A stretch of DNA of 64,000 nt, taken from positions 186,001 through 250,000 of the forward strand of contig PLDC01000015.1 in NCBI GenBank assembly GCA_003134995.1. The letters are read 5' to 3'. Each line of letters begins with the position of its first letter. The first letter of the stretch is position 1. Under the pieces are notes generated by a model. It saw only the letters and a list, made by a program, of their open reading frames with translations, made no database searches and was not told the origin of the DNA. Below, piece by piece: positions 45,487-53,138 of this stretch. A program made the translations under genes and the position numbers. Source of the DNA: Acidobacteriaceae bacterium (GTDB lineage Bacteria > Acidobacteriota > Terriglobia > Terriglobales > Acidobacteriaceae).

Positions 45487-46359
45487 ATGCCAAACGTCTA
45501 CGAAGTCATCACCAGCAGGATTGTTAAGCAACTCGAATCTGGAACAGCACCGTGGCACAAGCCGTGGAAAGTCAGCGGCAAAAACGGTCTTCCACGAAAT
45601 GTTGTCAGCGGTAAGGAATACCGTGGCATCAACTTGTGGATATTGCTCAGCAGCGGATTCGCTTCTCCGCACTGGCTGACGTTCCGTCAGGCAAGAGAAC
45701 TCGGAGGGCACGTGCGCCAGGGTGAGGCTGGACTTCCAGTTGTCTACTGGAAGTTCGGCACTCGGGAAGTACAGGACGGGGACGAAACCATCGAGAAGCC
45801 CTCGGTATTGTGCCGCTACTACACCGTCTTCAACGTGGAGCAATGCGAAGGGCTCAGGATTCAGCCAGTCGAGCCCGCTCACAATCAACCGCAGGTACAG
45901 CCAATCGATGCCTGTGAGCAAGTGATCAGCGCCTGGTTGGGGAAGCCAACGATCAAACATGGCGGAAATCATGCCAGCTACAGCAAGGCTCTCGACTGCG
46001 TCCAGATGCCCGAACGGGACCGCTTCAGCAGTGCTGAGGAATACTACAGCACGCTCTTCCACGAGTTGACGCATTCCACAGGGCACCCGACCCGTCTGAA
46101 CAGGTCAAGCCTCACAGATTTCGAACGATTTGGAGATCAGAACTACAGCCGTGAGGAGCTCGTTGCCGAAATGGGTGCTGCATTTCTTGCGGGGTCCTGT
46201 GGCATCGAGAATCGAACCATCAACAACAGTGCGGCATATCTGGCGAACTGGCTTGGTGCACTGAAGAACGATTCTCGCATGGTGCTCGTCGCAGCCAGTC
46301 AAGCTCAGAAGGCGGCGGATCTGATACTGGGCGTCAATCCCAGTGACGCCAGGCACTAG
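45487..46359 (+). CDS. ArdC-like antirestriction protein
   Basis: 290 residues. The N-terminal domain (about 1-130) matches the ArdC single-strand-DNA-binding domain: YEVITSRIVKQLESGTAPWHKPW, then YRGINLWILL and GEAGLPVVYWKF. The C-terminal zincin domain has FHELTHSTGH (His192, Glu193, His196 with His200) and downstream EELVAEMGAAFL as a third ligand. ArdC proteins protect incoming mobile DNA from restriction during transfer. AAAGGAG lies before the ATG. Its presence supports the idea that the island or its ancestor transfers by conjugation. Confidence 0.92.
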   Translation: MPNVYEVITSRIVKQLESGTAPWHKPWKVSGKNGLPRNVVSGKEYRGINLWILLSSGFASPHWLTFRQARELGGHVRQGEAGLPVVYWKFGTREVQDGDETIEKPSVLCRYYTVFNVEQCEGLRIQPVEPAHNQPQVQPIDACEQVISAWLGKPTIKHGGNHASYSKALDCVQMPERDRFSSAEEYYSTLFHELTHSTGHPTRLNRSSLTDFERFGDQNYSREELVAEMGAAFLAGSCGIENRTINNSAAYLANWLGALKNDSRMVLVAASQAQKAADLILGVNPSDARH

Positions 46360-46400
46360 CTGGCCAACACAGGCGTTGCGTTCCCACCCCACCCTAAGAA

Positions 46401-46418
46401 GTGTCCATCATTGGACAC
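46401..46418. terminator. Hairpin between convergent genes
   Basis: GTGTCCA-tcat-TGGACAC is a perfect 7-bp inverted repeat in the 61-nt space between the ends of two convergent genes. It lacks a T run, so termination is only likely. Confidence 0.45.
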
Positions 46419-46420
46419 CC

Positions 46421-46951
46421 TTACCGTAGAGAGCGTTTCAGCTTTGCCGTCTTCTCGACTAACTCTCTGATACGCTTGTCCCTCAGTTTCCGCATACCCC
46501 TCCTGGCTCTCTCCTGATTTAGCTTTGCGTATTTCGGGTCCCGCTTTCTCAGCGCATAAACATTTTCACGGCAGTCCTCGCAGAAACGTGCTGTGCTTCG
46601 CTTCGCTGTAAAACTCTTTCTGCACTCTGGATTCTCACAAGTTTTCTCCTTCGGGTCCTCCCATTTTTGAGAGCTGAGGCGTGTAGCTCCAATGGAGGCA
46701 AAAGTAGCCTGGAATCCCTCATTTAGCTTGGATAGGCCCGCCACGTCACGTGGAATGCCGTGTTCGTCTACGAACACTACATCGTTCTTGTCATACCAAG
46801 GACGGGCTAGCTTAAAGTAAAAGTCAAACCTCAAGTGCTGCACCTTCGTTGACGGCCTTGAGGAAGAGGTTGCGTAGAGAAACCTACCTTGTTTGCCGCC
46901 GACCGATTGAATCGGACCCTTTAGATACTGCTCGTGCTCCTTTGTTCTCAT
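46421..46951 (-). CDS. Hypothetical protein with a zinc-finger pattern
   Basis: 176 residues from ATG 46951 (GAGG 6 nt upstream; the frame runs on to 46981). CENPECRKSFTAKRS then FCEDC form a CxxxxC...CxxC zinc finger at about 115-140, followed by a very basic C-terminus (RARRGMRKLRDKRI), suggesting nucleic-acid binding. No family recognised. Confidence 0.6.
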   Translation of the reverse strand: MRTKEHEQYLKGPIQSVGGKQGRFLYATSSSRPSTKVQHLRFDFYFKLARPWYDKNDVVFVDEHGIPRDVAGLSKLNEGFQATFASIGATRLSSQKWEDPKEKTCENPECRKSFTAKRSTARFCEDCRENVYALRKRDPKYAKLNQERARRGMRKLRDKRIRELVEKTAKLKRSLR

Positions 46952-47246
46952 CAAAAACCTCACTGTTAAGCGGTATATCACAAGGTTAGCGTATTAACAA
47001 TAATTGTGTTTGGACGCACGAAAAGGGATGCAAGGTGGAGGAGTAATCAAATTGGGCTTGCCGTTCCCACAAAAAACCGGCCACTCTCGAAAGCGCTAAA
47101 CCGACATGTTTCACAAGCCCGGCTCAGACGGGCGGCAGCCTAAGGAACGGGCTGCGACATCTGGGTGGACGGACTACGGAGACCGACCTAGGTAGGAAGC
47201 TCGTCGAAGCGGTTGATCCGCAATCCCGAGAGTGTGAAAGATCAAA

Positions 47247-48140
47247 ATGAATACAGTTCGTGTTTCGATTATCTCCGCTCGTGAGGCTCTGGCGAAGGGT
47301 TGGGACCTTCAGCCCTCTTTCCAGCGTCTCACGCAACCATCCAAGATTCTCTTCGCTGCAATGAAAGAAAGTGCGATGAAGGGAGTTCTGGTCGTGCCCA
47401 TCATGACTCGCAATAACGAGGTCGGCGACGGGCGCAAGAGAATGCTGGTACTCAAGAGCTGGTCTACTTGGGAAGCAAATAACGACGTGCCGAAAGGCAC
47501 GTTCGCTTCCGAGTGGAAGGCTTGCTTGGACAAAACACGGGTCGTGGTCAGCGACTACGACTTGCCTCTGTCCGAGTTCCTCGCTGAATTTGAGCACCAC
47601 AACCAGATCAACGAACGCATGTCTGGCGGGGAGCTGCTGAATGCGCAGTTCCACGGCTTCCCTGAAGAGATTGCGAAGTTGATACTCAACAACAAGACGT
47701 TCCGCAAGCACCGGCGGCTACAGAGTCTTTCATTTCTCGGTTACCTGCTGACCGGTCTGAAGTTCAATGCTCGAACATCAGACGTGCTCAAGAAGATGGC
47801 CGAACTCAAAGACTCTGTTTCTGCTGCCCAAGTGGACACGTGCATAAAGACTCTCGTCAACCTGGATGCAGTCTCCGAGCAGATTGCTTTCGCAGTGAAA
47901 GACAGCAAGCTGGGAGAGAGCAAGGTCCGAAAGCCCACAGGCAAGAACGACCAAGCGACTCTGCTAAGGCTGCTCGAAAAGTTCGACACGAGCCGACTGC
48001 GTGGAGACTTTGACCAACTCCGAGATGGTTGGATTCGCTACCTTGATGCCACGAAGGACAAAATCCAACGTGAATCGACAGGCGAAGACTACACCACATT
48101 GGCAGAGTGCTTGGGACTGATTGAGGAGGTCACTGCGTAA
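47247..48140 (+). CDS. DUF262-like (ParB-fold) hypothetical protein
   Basis: 297 residues. The N-terminal part has LQPSFQRLTQPSKILFAAM, then VLVVPIMTRNNEVGDGRKRMLVLKSW, which matches the DUF262 core (QR...VxDGxxRLxxL). DUF262 is the ParB-like domain of GmrSD type IV restriction proteins. The usual partner domain (DUF1524, HNH) is absent and the C-terminus is only helical (LLRLLEKFDTSRLRGDF). It may be a stand-alone DUF262 protein. It is the last sizeable island gene. Confidence 0.6.
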   Translation: MNTVRVSIISAREALAKGWDLQPSFQRLTQPSKILFAAMKESAMKGVLVVPIMTRNNEVGDGRKRMLVLKSWSTWEANNDVPKGTFASEWKACLDKTRVVVSDYDLPLSEFLAEFEHHNQINERMSGGELLNAQFHGFPEEIAKLILNNKTFRKHRRLQSLSFLGYLLTGLKFNARTSDVLKKMAELKDSVSAAQVDTCIKTLVNLDAVSEQIAFAVKDSKLGESKVRKPTGKNDQATLLRLLEKFDTSRLRGDFDQLRDGWIRYLDATKDKIQRESTGEDYTTLAECLGLIEEVTA

Positions 48141-48155
48141 CAGCCAAAGAAGGGG

Positions 48156-48188
48156 AGAGGGCAGCCTGTGTGAGGTTGCCCTCTTAAT
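48156..48188 (+). terminator. Intrinsic terminator candidate
   Basis: AGAGGGCA (48156-48163) pairs with TGCCCTCT (48177-48184), followed by TAATTT. It lies 15 nt after the DUF262-like gene stop. Confidence 0.7.
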
Positions 48189-48203
48189 TTCCAGGAGGAG
48201 GAC

Positions 48204-48302
48204 ATGCCGTTCAATGTTGCCTCGGGAACACGCATTTTCCTTGTCCAATTGACCCCCTGCTTCTATACTTCAACCACAGGAAACCCACCTGTAAGCTGCT
48301 GA
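48204..48302 (+). CDS. Short ORF at the island right end
   Basis: 32 codons from an ATG with a very strong AGGAGGAGG 4-12 nt upstream. No recognisable product. Its frame ends just before the tRNA-like right boundary, so it may be a gene shortened by the integration event, or a leader peptide that reads toward the integrase in the excised circle. Confidence 0.4.
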   Translation: MPFNVASGTRIFLVQLTPCFYTSTTGNPPVSC

Positions 48303-48356
48303 TAAGCCTGGTAGAGCTCCGGCCTCGTGGCTCGCAAGAGCGAACACGAGGCTGCA

Positions 48357-48404
<48 letters not shown>

Positions 48405-48494
48405 ATTTTCCTCCCGCGGAGATCCCCTTCGAGACCCCCCTGAAAAACACCACCAAAGTGGCATTCCCTTCAGAACGTCCCTGGTATACGATTT

Positions 48495-48515
48495 TGTCTA
48501 TTGTTGTGATAGACA
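48495..48515. promoter_or_regulatory. Inverted repeat upstream of the FAD oxidoreductase gene
   Basis: TGTCTAT-tgttgtg-ATAGACA, a perfect 7-bp-arm palindrome 21 nt before the start codon at 48537. It is well placed for a repressor, but no regulator gene is adjacent. Confidence 0.45.
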
Positions 48516-48536
48516 TAGTGCGGTAAAGGGATTGGA

Positions 48537-50006
48537 ATGAACCGAACCAAACAAGGGGAAATTTCCTGCTTCACGGTCGCTATCATCGGCGGAGGGTTTG
48601 CCGGAGCGGCGCTCGCCGCGCAACTTCTTCGCCAGTCGCCTAGAAACACCTCGATTGTTCTGGTGGAGAGAGGCGCGCGCGTGGGCAGAGGGGTGGCCTA
48701 CGGTACGCCGTGCGGGCAACATCTGCTGAATGTTCCGGCGAAGAACATGACCGCCTATCCCGACGATCCCGAGCACTTGCTGCGCTGGGCGCGGCTGAAC
48801 CATGACGTCAACGTCCAGCCGGGGGACTTTCTTCCCCGCCAGGTCTACGGGCAATATGCTGCGTTCGTTCTGGAGCAGGAAGTCGATCGCCATCCCGGCC
48901 GGTTTGAACGTGTGCAAGACGAGGCAGTCTCCGTGGATCACGCCGGCGGAATAGTGGAGATCAAGCTTCGCGCCGGCGAAACTCTGTTTGCCGGCAAAGT
49001 CGTGCTCGCTCTGGGGAATTTTCCTCCGGGCGATCCGCGCTTGCCGGGAAAAACACCGCACAGCCAGCGTTACGTCTCAGATCCATGGTCGCCGGGTGCG
49101 TTGGAAAATATTTCCCGTGATCACGATCTAGAGCAATATCAGCAAGAGCAGAGCGTCCTGTTGGTCGGTTCGGGCCTAACCAGTGTCGATGTCACCATCG
49201 CTTTGCGCGCACGAGGATTCAAGGGGACTATTCATCTTCTTTCGCGCAGAGGCCTGTTGCCGCAAAACCATAAAGCAACCGCGATTTGGACGCCGTTCTG
49301 GGATGAGAATTCGCCCAGAACCGTTCGAGGACTCTTGCGGTTAATTCGAGCTCACGTAGAAGTCGCGGAAAACTCGGGCAGCGGCTGGCGCGCCGTGATC
49401 GATTCACTTCGTCCTTTTACGCAAGCAATCTGGCGTGCTCTTCCGCGCGCGGAGCGGCGCAGATTTCTCCGTCACGTCCGGCCCTATTGGGAAGTGCATC
49501 GCCACCGCGTCGCGCCGGAAATCGGGGTTCCACTGGCCACGCAAATTCAGGATGGCCAGATCGAAACGCATGCCGGACGGATCACCGCCTACGCCGAAGA
49601 TGCTGACGGAGTCGATGTAACTTACTGTGACCGCAGCACCGGAGAAAAGCGGTCTTTGCGAGTGGGCCTGGTGATCAATTGCACTGGCCCCGAGGCGGAT
49701 TGCCGCAGGATCGAAAATCCGCTGCTGAACAATCTCTTGCGCCAGAAAATGGTTCGTCCCGATCCTCTTTTTCTCGGCCTTGACGCTTCTGAGGATGGCG
49801 CGCTGATCGATGGTCGCGGTGAGCTTTCGGATTTTCTCTACTCACTGGGCCCATCCCGCAAAGGAAGTTTGTGGGAAAGCACCGCAGTGCCGGAGATTCG
49901 TGTGCAGGCTGCACAGTTGGCCACTCTACTGCTGGCTGCCAGCGAGCAGGATAAGCCGAAGCTAATCCAGCGCGAAACAGGCGCGGGCTTGCATTCCGCA
50001 GCTTGA
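48537..50006 (+). CDS. FAD/NAD(P)-binding oxidoreductase (YdhS-like)
   Basis: 489 residues. The N-terminal Rossmann GGGFAG (18-23) binds FAD. Family marks include GRGVAYGTPCGQHLLNVPA near 55-70 and a second nucleotide-binding loop VGSGLTSVD in the centre, ending with VINCTGPEADC. This pattern fits the FAD-NAD(P)-binding proteins related to E. coli YdhS and the HpnW/SidA-like group. The substrate is unknown. It is the first gene right of the island, preceded by a 21-nt-distant palindrome. Confidence 0.85.
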   Translation: MNRTKQGEISCFTVAIIGGGFAGAALAAQLLRQSPRNTSIVLVERGARVGRGVAYGTPCGQHLLNVPAKNMTAYPDDPEHLLRWARLNHDVNVQPGDFLPRQVYGQYAAFVLEQEVDRHPGRFERVQDEAVSVDHAGGIVEIKLRAGETLFAGKVVLALGNFPPGDPRLPGKTPHSQRYVSDPWSPGALENISRDHDLEQYQQEQSVLLVGSGLTSVDVTIALRARGFKGTIHLLSRRGLLPQNHKATAIWTPFWDENSPRTVRGLLRLIRAHVEVAENSGSGWRAVIDSLRPFTQAIWRALPRAERRRFLRHVRPYWEVHRHRVAPEIGVPLATQIQDGQIETHAGRITAYAEDADGVDVTYCDRSTGEKRSLRVGLVINCTGPEADCRRIENPLLNNLLRQKMVRPDPLFLGLDASEDGALIDGRGELSDFLYSLGPSRKGSLWESTAVPEIRVQAAQLATLLLAASEQDKPKLIQRETGAGLHSAA

Positions 50007-50085
50007 TGAGTTTCGATTTGGTTGGAGAGAAGTGACCGAAGTGCCTTCCAGTTCCTAGTTTGATAACGTGCGGCGAGAGTGATCG

Positions 50086-50100
50086 TGGGATAATCGCCGC
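50086..50100 (+). promoter_or_regulatory. Extended -10 promoter giving a leaderless transcript
   Basis: TGGGATAAT (TGn plus GATAAT at 50089-50094) ends 6 nt before ATG 50101, so the expected start point is the A of the ATG. No ribosome binding site is present between the box and the start. The paralogue at 50510 has the same geometry. Confidence 0.65.
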
Positions 50101-50361
50101 ATGATCGAAACTTCGAGTCTCGACTTTGTCTATCTGGAAAGCGATCCGCGAACTCAGCAACCTTCGGCGTGTATTTATTTGAAGGCGGGAGGCCAGCAGG
50201 ATTACGCCGGCGTTAAAGCCGACCGCTTAGTGACGGCGCACTGTTTAAATTTTATCGAACTGGATGCCGAGATCCGAAGGCTTCATGCGGAACTCGATGA
50301 AGTTCGTGCCCGCGCGAAGAAGAAGTTCTATAAGACCCATGCGGCTGTTGCCGGCGCCTAG
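50101..50361 (+). CDS. Small paralogous protein, copy 1
   Basis: 86 residues. It shares with 50510-50770 and 51188-51565 the pattern SSLDFVYLESDPRTQQPSAC, then LNFIELDAEIRRLHAELDEVRARAKKKFYK. The N-terminal half looks beta, the C-terminal half is a charged amphipathic helix. No named family. Probably leaderless (promoter 50086-50100). Confidence 0.75.
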   Translation: MIETSSLDFVYLESDPRTQQPSACIYLKAGGQQDYAGVKADRLVTAHCLNFIELDAEIRRLHAELDEVRARAKKKFYKTHAAVAGA

Positions 50362-50474
50362 CCTGCTTTATCCTTAATATCTTTATCTCTCCATATTTCT
50401 TCAGCCGACGGGGAAGTTCCGCAAAACAAAAAAATCAGCACTGATCCATTTAGAAAATCCATGTATGCAAGAAA

Positions 50475-50503
50475 TTGCAAACTAGAGACTTTCTTCCTAT
50501 AAT
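50475..50503 (+). promoter_or_regulatory. Sigma-70 promoter giving a leaderless transcript
   Basis: TTGCAA (50475-50480), a 17-nt spacer and a perfect TATAAT (50498-50503). The -10 box ends 6 nt before ATG 50510, so transcription should begin at the A of the start codon. The sequence leaves no room for a ribosome binding site. Confidence 0.8.
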
Positions 50504-50509
50504 GGATCT

Positions 50510-50770
50510 ATGGAGACCTCAAGTCTTGATCTCGTTTACTTGGACAGGGACCCATTGACTGACCTGCCCTCCGCCGGCATATGCCTCAAGGAAGACATGC
50601 GCATAGCTCATGGCAGTGCTGAGGTGGACGGCTTGATCACGCGTACCTGCCTGAATTTCGTCGAACTGGACGCTGGAATCAGAAGACTGCACGCGGAATT
50701 GGAAGAGATTCGCGCCAGAGCCAGGAAGAAGTTTTACAAAGCGGAAGCTATGGCTGTCGGCGCGGCCTAG
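50510..50770 (+). CDS. Small paralogous protein, copy 2
   Basis: 86 residues, about 60 percent identical by eye to copy 1: SSLDLVYLDRDPLTDLPSAG, then LNFVELDAGIRRLHAELEEIRARARKKFYK. Fixed spacing and a conserved Tyr-Lys end (KFYK) suggest purifying selection. Function unknown. Confidence 0.75.
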   Translation: METSSLDLVYLDRDPLTDLPSAGICLKEDMRIAHGSAEVDGLITRTCLNFVELDAGIRRLHAELEEIRARARKKFYKAEAMAVGAA

Positions 50771-51001
50771 AAGTAGCGGCTCGACCGCTGGTTTTTTATT
50801 CGCGGCATTTCTCGGCTTGCCTCTCCGGCAATCTGGGTTGCGGTTGCATCTTTAATCTTATACGCGGACTACACGCGGATTATCCGAGCGAACTTTTAGC
50901 CCCTCCGCACGCTTGGAATCAGGTTTACTACTTGCGTCATCCAGAGGCGCTGCGCGAATCTCTATCAATCAGGTAGTCTCTGCAGGAAAAGGAGAATCGT
51001 C

Positions 51002-51187
51002 ATGCGGATTGGTGAAACCATTGCCACCTACGATGTGGGACTGGCTTTGCGCGGCAAGAGCGGCAGGTTCGAAATCACCAGCCCTACGGGCGAGGTCTAC
51101 GACGTGACCTGCAAACCTAATCATTCGGATGCGAACCTGGAATGGTCCAGTGATGGGGATGACCATTCGCCGTTTCTGATTCGCTAG
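51002..51187 (+). CDS. Small hypothetical protein
   Basis: 61 residues with AAAGGAGAA before the ATG. The pattern (YDVGLALRGKSGRFEITSPTG) is a small beta unit. Its stop directly abuts the GTG of copy 3, so the two are coupled. Confidence 0.6.
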   Translation: MRIGETIATYDVGLALRGKSGRFEITSPTGEVYDVTCKPNHSDANLEWSSDGDDHSPFLIR

Positions 51188-51565
51188 GTGGCGGAGCGAA
51201 CTTCTTCGGCCGTAACAACAACAGTAACCGCGGAGGTGATCGAGGAAAACAATCCAACCGCACCGGCCCCGCGGCCATTTGTGCTTGAACATGCGGCCGA
51301 TGCGAACGGCTCGTCCAATGTGGGCAGGATCGAGCTTTTGTATCAGGATGACGAGGAGGGAACTGGACAGCCGTCAGCCTGCGTGTATTTGAGAAGCGAG
51401 TTGGGAGATGATGCCGTCGAGGCGGAAGCGCTAATGACCGCGCGATGCGCGACTTTTAACGAGCTTGATTGCGAATTACGAAGAATAGAATCGCAGCTGG
51501 ATGAGATTCGATCACGGGCGAAGAAAATGTTCTACAAGGCATATGCGGTTGCGGAAAGCGCCTAG
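51188..51565 (+). CDS. Small paralogous protein, copy 3, with an N-terminal extension
   Basis: 125 residues from a GTG right after the preceding stop. Residues 50-125 match copies 1 and 2 (RIELLYQDDEEGTGQPSACV, then FNELDCELRRIESQLDEIRSRAKKMFYKAY). The first 45 residues (TSSAVTTTVTAEVIEENN) are extra and low-complexity. Unlike copies 1 and 2 it depends on re-initiation, not a leaderless start. Confidence 0.72.
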   Translation: MAERTSSAVTTTVTAEVIEENNPTAPAPRPFVLEHAADANGSSNVGRIELLYQDDEEGTGQPSACVYLRSELGDDAVEAEALMTARCATFNELDCELRRIESQLDEIRSRAKKMFYKAYAVAESA

Positions 51566-51610
51566 CTTTTGTGATGCGATTTGGCTTGCGCGTTGGGCCT
51601 GAGGAGCGGG

Positions 51611-51655
51611 AGATCCTTCGCTTCGCCTGAAGAACGGCTACTCTCAGGATGACAG
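51611..51655. repeat. Dispersed repeat copy (diverged)
   Basis: GAGATCCTTCGCTTCGCC followed by CTCTCAGGATGACAG matches the arms of the element at 8463-8565 with several changes. Intergenic. Confidence 0.55.
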
Positions 51656-51762
51656 TGTCATAAAAATTTGCACCGCTCCCTGGCGTGTCCGGATTTTAAA
51701 CAGAGTAACGACTTCCTTCCCCGAACGAATGTCCTTGTTGCAAAGCGGGAGTTTCCATCGAC

Positions 51763-51845
51763 AAAAAAGCCTGCCGAAATGAATCGGCAGGCGCCTCGTT
51801 TCGCAGCTCACCCCGACAGCCGGAGCCACAATCCAAGGCTGCCAT
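51763..51845 (-). ncRNA. Candidate small RNA on the minus strand
   Basis: On the minus strand TTGAAA (51869-51874), a 17-nt spacer and TACAGT (51846-51851) make a plausible promoter. About 80 nt downstream is a textbook terminator: GCCTGCCGA-ttcatt-TCGGCAGGC (51769-51792) followed by six T (51763-51768). No minus-strand gene lies between, and the next minus-strand gene downstream is far away, so a stand-alone RNA is the simplest reading. The RNA body has GGCTCCGGCTGTCGGGG. No known RNA family is recognised. Confidence 0.5.
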
Positions 51846-51874
51846 ACTGTAGCGAATAATATCTAGTATTTCAA

Positions 51875-52217
51875 TAGACAAAGTGTACAACAGTTAAAAA
51901 TGTAATCACTTTTTAATCTCGTTTGTGAAGTTTTCGAATGATGCGCTACCGGAAGAGCGATAACAAGTGGTGGCATCCGCCTGGTCAGGGCTCAAACTCC
52001 ACAGGGTGAGTTTAATCACAGACAACGGACCCTCGCGGTGCTGTATACTGAATTCACCCCGATAATTGGCCTCAAAGTTTTCTGGCTGATGCAGCCGATA
52101 TTTCCCAGGAACGAATGGGAGAAAACTCTCTACTCGTGAAGGCAATCCCTGTGCAAAGCAGTCCGCTCGCGCGGAGTTCTTACAATCTCGATCCCCCTAC
52201 GCTAAGGAGCTAATCAC
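51875..52217. other. Upstream region of the encapsulin gene
   Basis: 343 nt. A 79-residue frame on the minus strand (51906-52145) lacks support. AAGGAG before the encapsulin ATG is clear, but I could not place a strong promoter. Confidence 0.4.
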
Positions 52218-53138
52218 ATGGCGACAGCAGAAGTCCGTCATACGCTGACAGAGCAACAGGCTCGGCAGCTCGCTACCGTTACCAAAACCGTCCCAATGAT
52301 GGAGGCGATCACGCCGCGCTGGCTGATCACTTTCCTTTCCTGGGTCCCGGTCGAAGCCGGCATTTACCGGCTGAACAAAGTCAAACCTACCCGTCCTGGA
52401 ACCCGCACCATTGAGTGTGCGCCGGACGACGAAATCGATTTGCCCGAAATTTATGTGGATTACGACGAGAAGCCTCGCGAATACGCATTGAATGCCGTAA
52501 CTAGCGTTTTGGACGTGCAGACGCGAATTTCTGACTTGTACCGCAGCCCGCACGATCAGATCCGCGAGCAACTGCGGTTGATGATTGAAAAAGTGAAAGA
52601 GCGCCAGGAACTGGCTCTCATCAACAACAACGAGTACGGTTTGCTCAACAATGTGGCGCCGGAGATGAAAGTGAAGAGCCGCAGCGGCGCTCCCACTCCA
52701 GACGATCTCGATGAACTCATTTCGAAAGTATGGAAAGAGCCAAGTTTCTTTTTGGCGCATCCGCGGGCGATTGCTGCTTTCGGGCGCGAGTGCACGCGAC
52801 GCGGCGTTCCTCCGCCGACGGTCACCATGTTCGGTTCGCCCTTTATGACCTGGCGCGGAATTCCGATCGTACCGTGCCCCAAGCTGGCCGTAAAAGCCGA
52901 GACCACAGACATTCTCCTGCTGCGCACTGGCGAGAAGAAGCAAGGCGTGATCGGCCTCTTCCAGCCTGGACTTCCCGGCGAAGTGTCTCCGAGCTTGTCG
53001 GTTCGCTTCATGGGCATCAACCACAAAGCGATCGCGTCGTATCTGATCTCTCTATACTGCTCTATCGTCGTCCTGACGCAAGACGCACTCGGTGTACTGG
53101 AGAACGTCCATGTCGACAAATACTACGAGTACAAATAG
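52218..53138 (+). CDS. Family 2A encapsulin shell protein
   Basis: 306 residues, near the family length. It matches SrpI-type (family 2A) encapsulins throughout: an N-terminal arm (ARQLATVTKTVPMMEAITPRWL), VEAGIYRLNKVK, then SDLYRSPHDQIREQLRLMIE, RQELALINNNEYGLLNNV, PTPDDLDELISKVWKEPSFF, FGRECTRRGVPPPTVTMFGS, and VRFMGINHKAIASYLISLYC. These shells have the HK97 fold and assemble into about 25-nm cages. Family 2A members of Synechococcus are known to enclose a cysteine desulfurase. AAGGAG lies 9 nt before the ATG. The 3' end overlaps the cargo gene by 29 nt. No phage genes are nearby. Confidence 0.95.
   Translation: MATAEVRHTLTEQQARQLATVTKTVPMMEAITPRWLITFLSWVPVEAGIYRLNKVKPTRPGTRTIECAPDDEIDLPEIYVDYDEKPREYALNAVTSVLDVQTRISDLYRSPHDQIREQLRLMIEKVKERQELALINNNEYGLLNNVAPEMKVKSRSGAPTPDDLDELISKVWKEPSFFLAHPRAIAAFGRECTRRGVPPPTVTMFGSPFMTWRGIPIVPCPKLAVKAETTDILLLRTGEKKQGVIGLFQPGLPGEVSPSLSVRFMGINHKAIASYLISLYCSIVVLTQDALGVLENVHVDKYYEYK

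Noticed and set aside
50101..51565. CRISPR-like or repeat array
   Set aside because: The repetition is at protein level between three genes; there are no short regularly spaced repeats. I saw no CRISPR array anywhere in the window.
51906..52145. 79-residue minus-strand frame before the encapsulin gene
   Set aside because: No ribosome binding site or family pattern; it occupies the expected promoter region.
52218..53138. Phage capsid protein and prophage remnant
   Set aside because: The fold family is HK97, but the sequence is family 2A encapsulin, the neighbour is its known cargo type, and no portal, terminase or tail gene is present.
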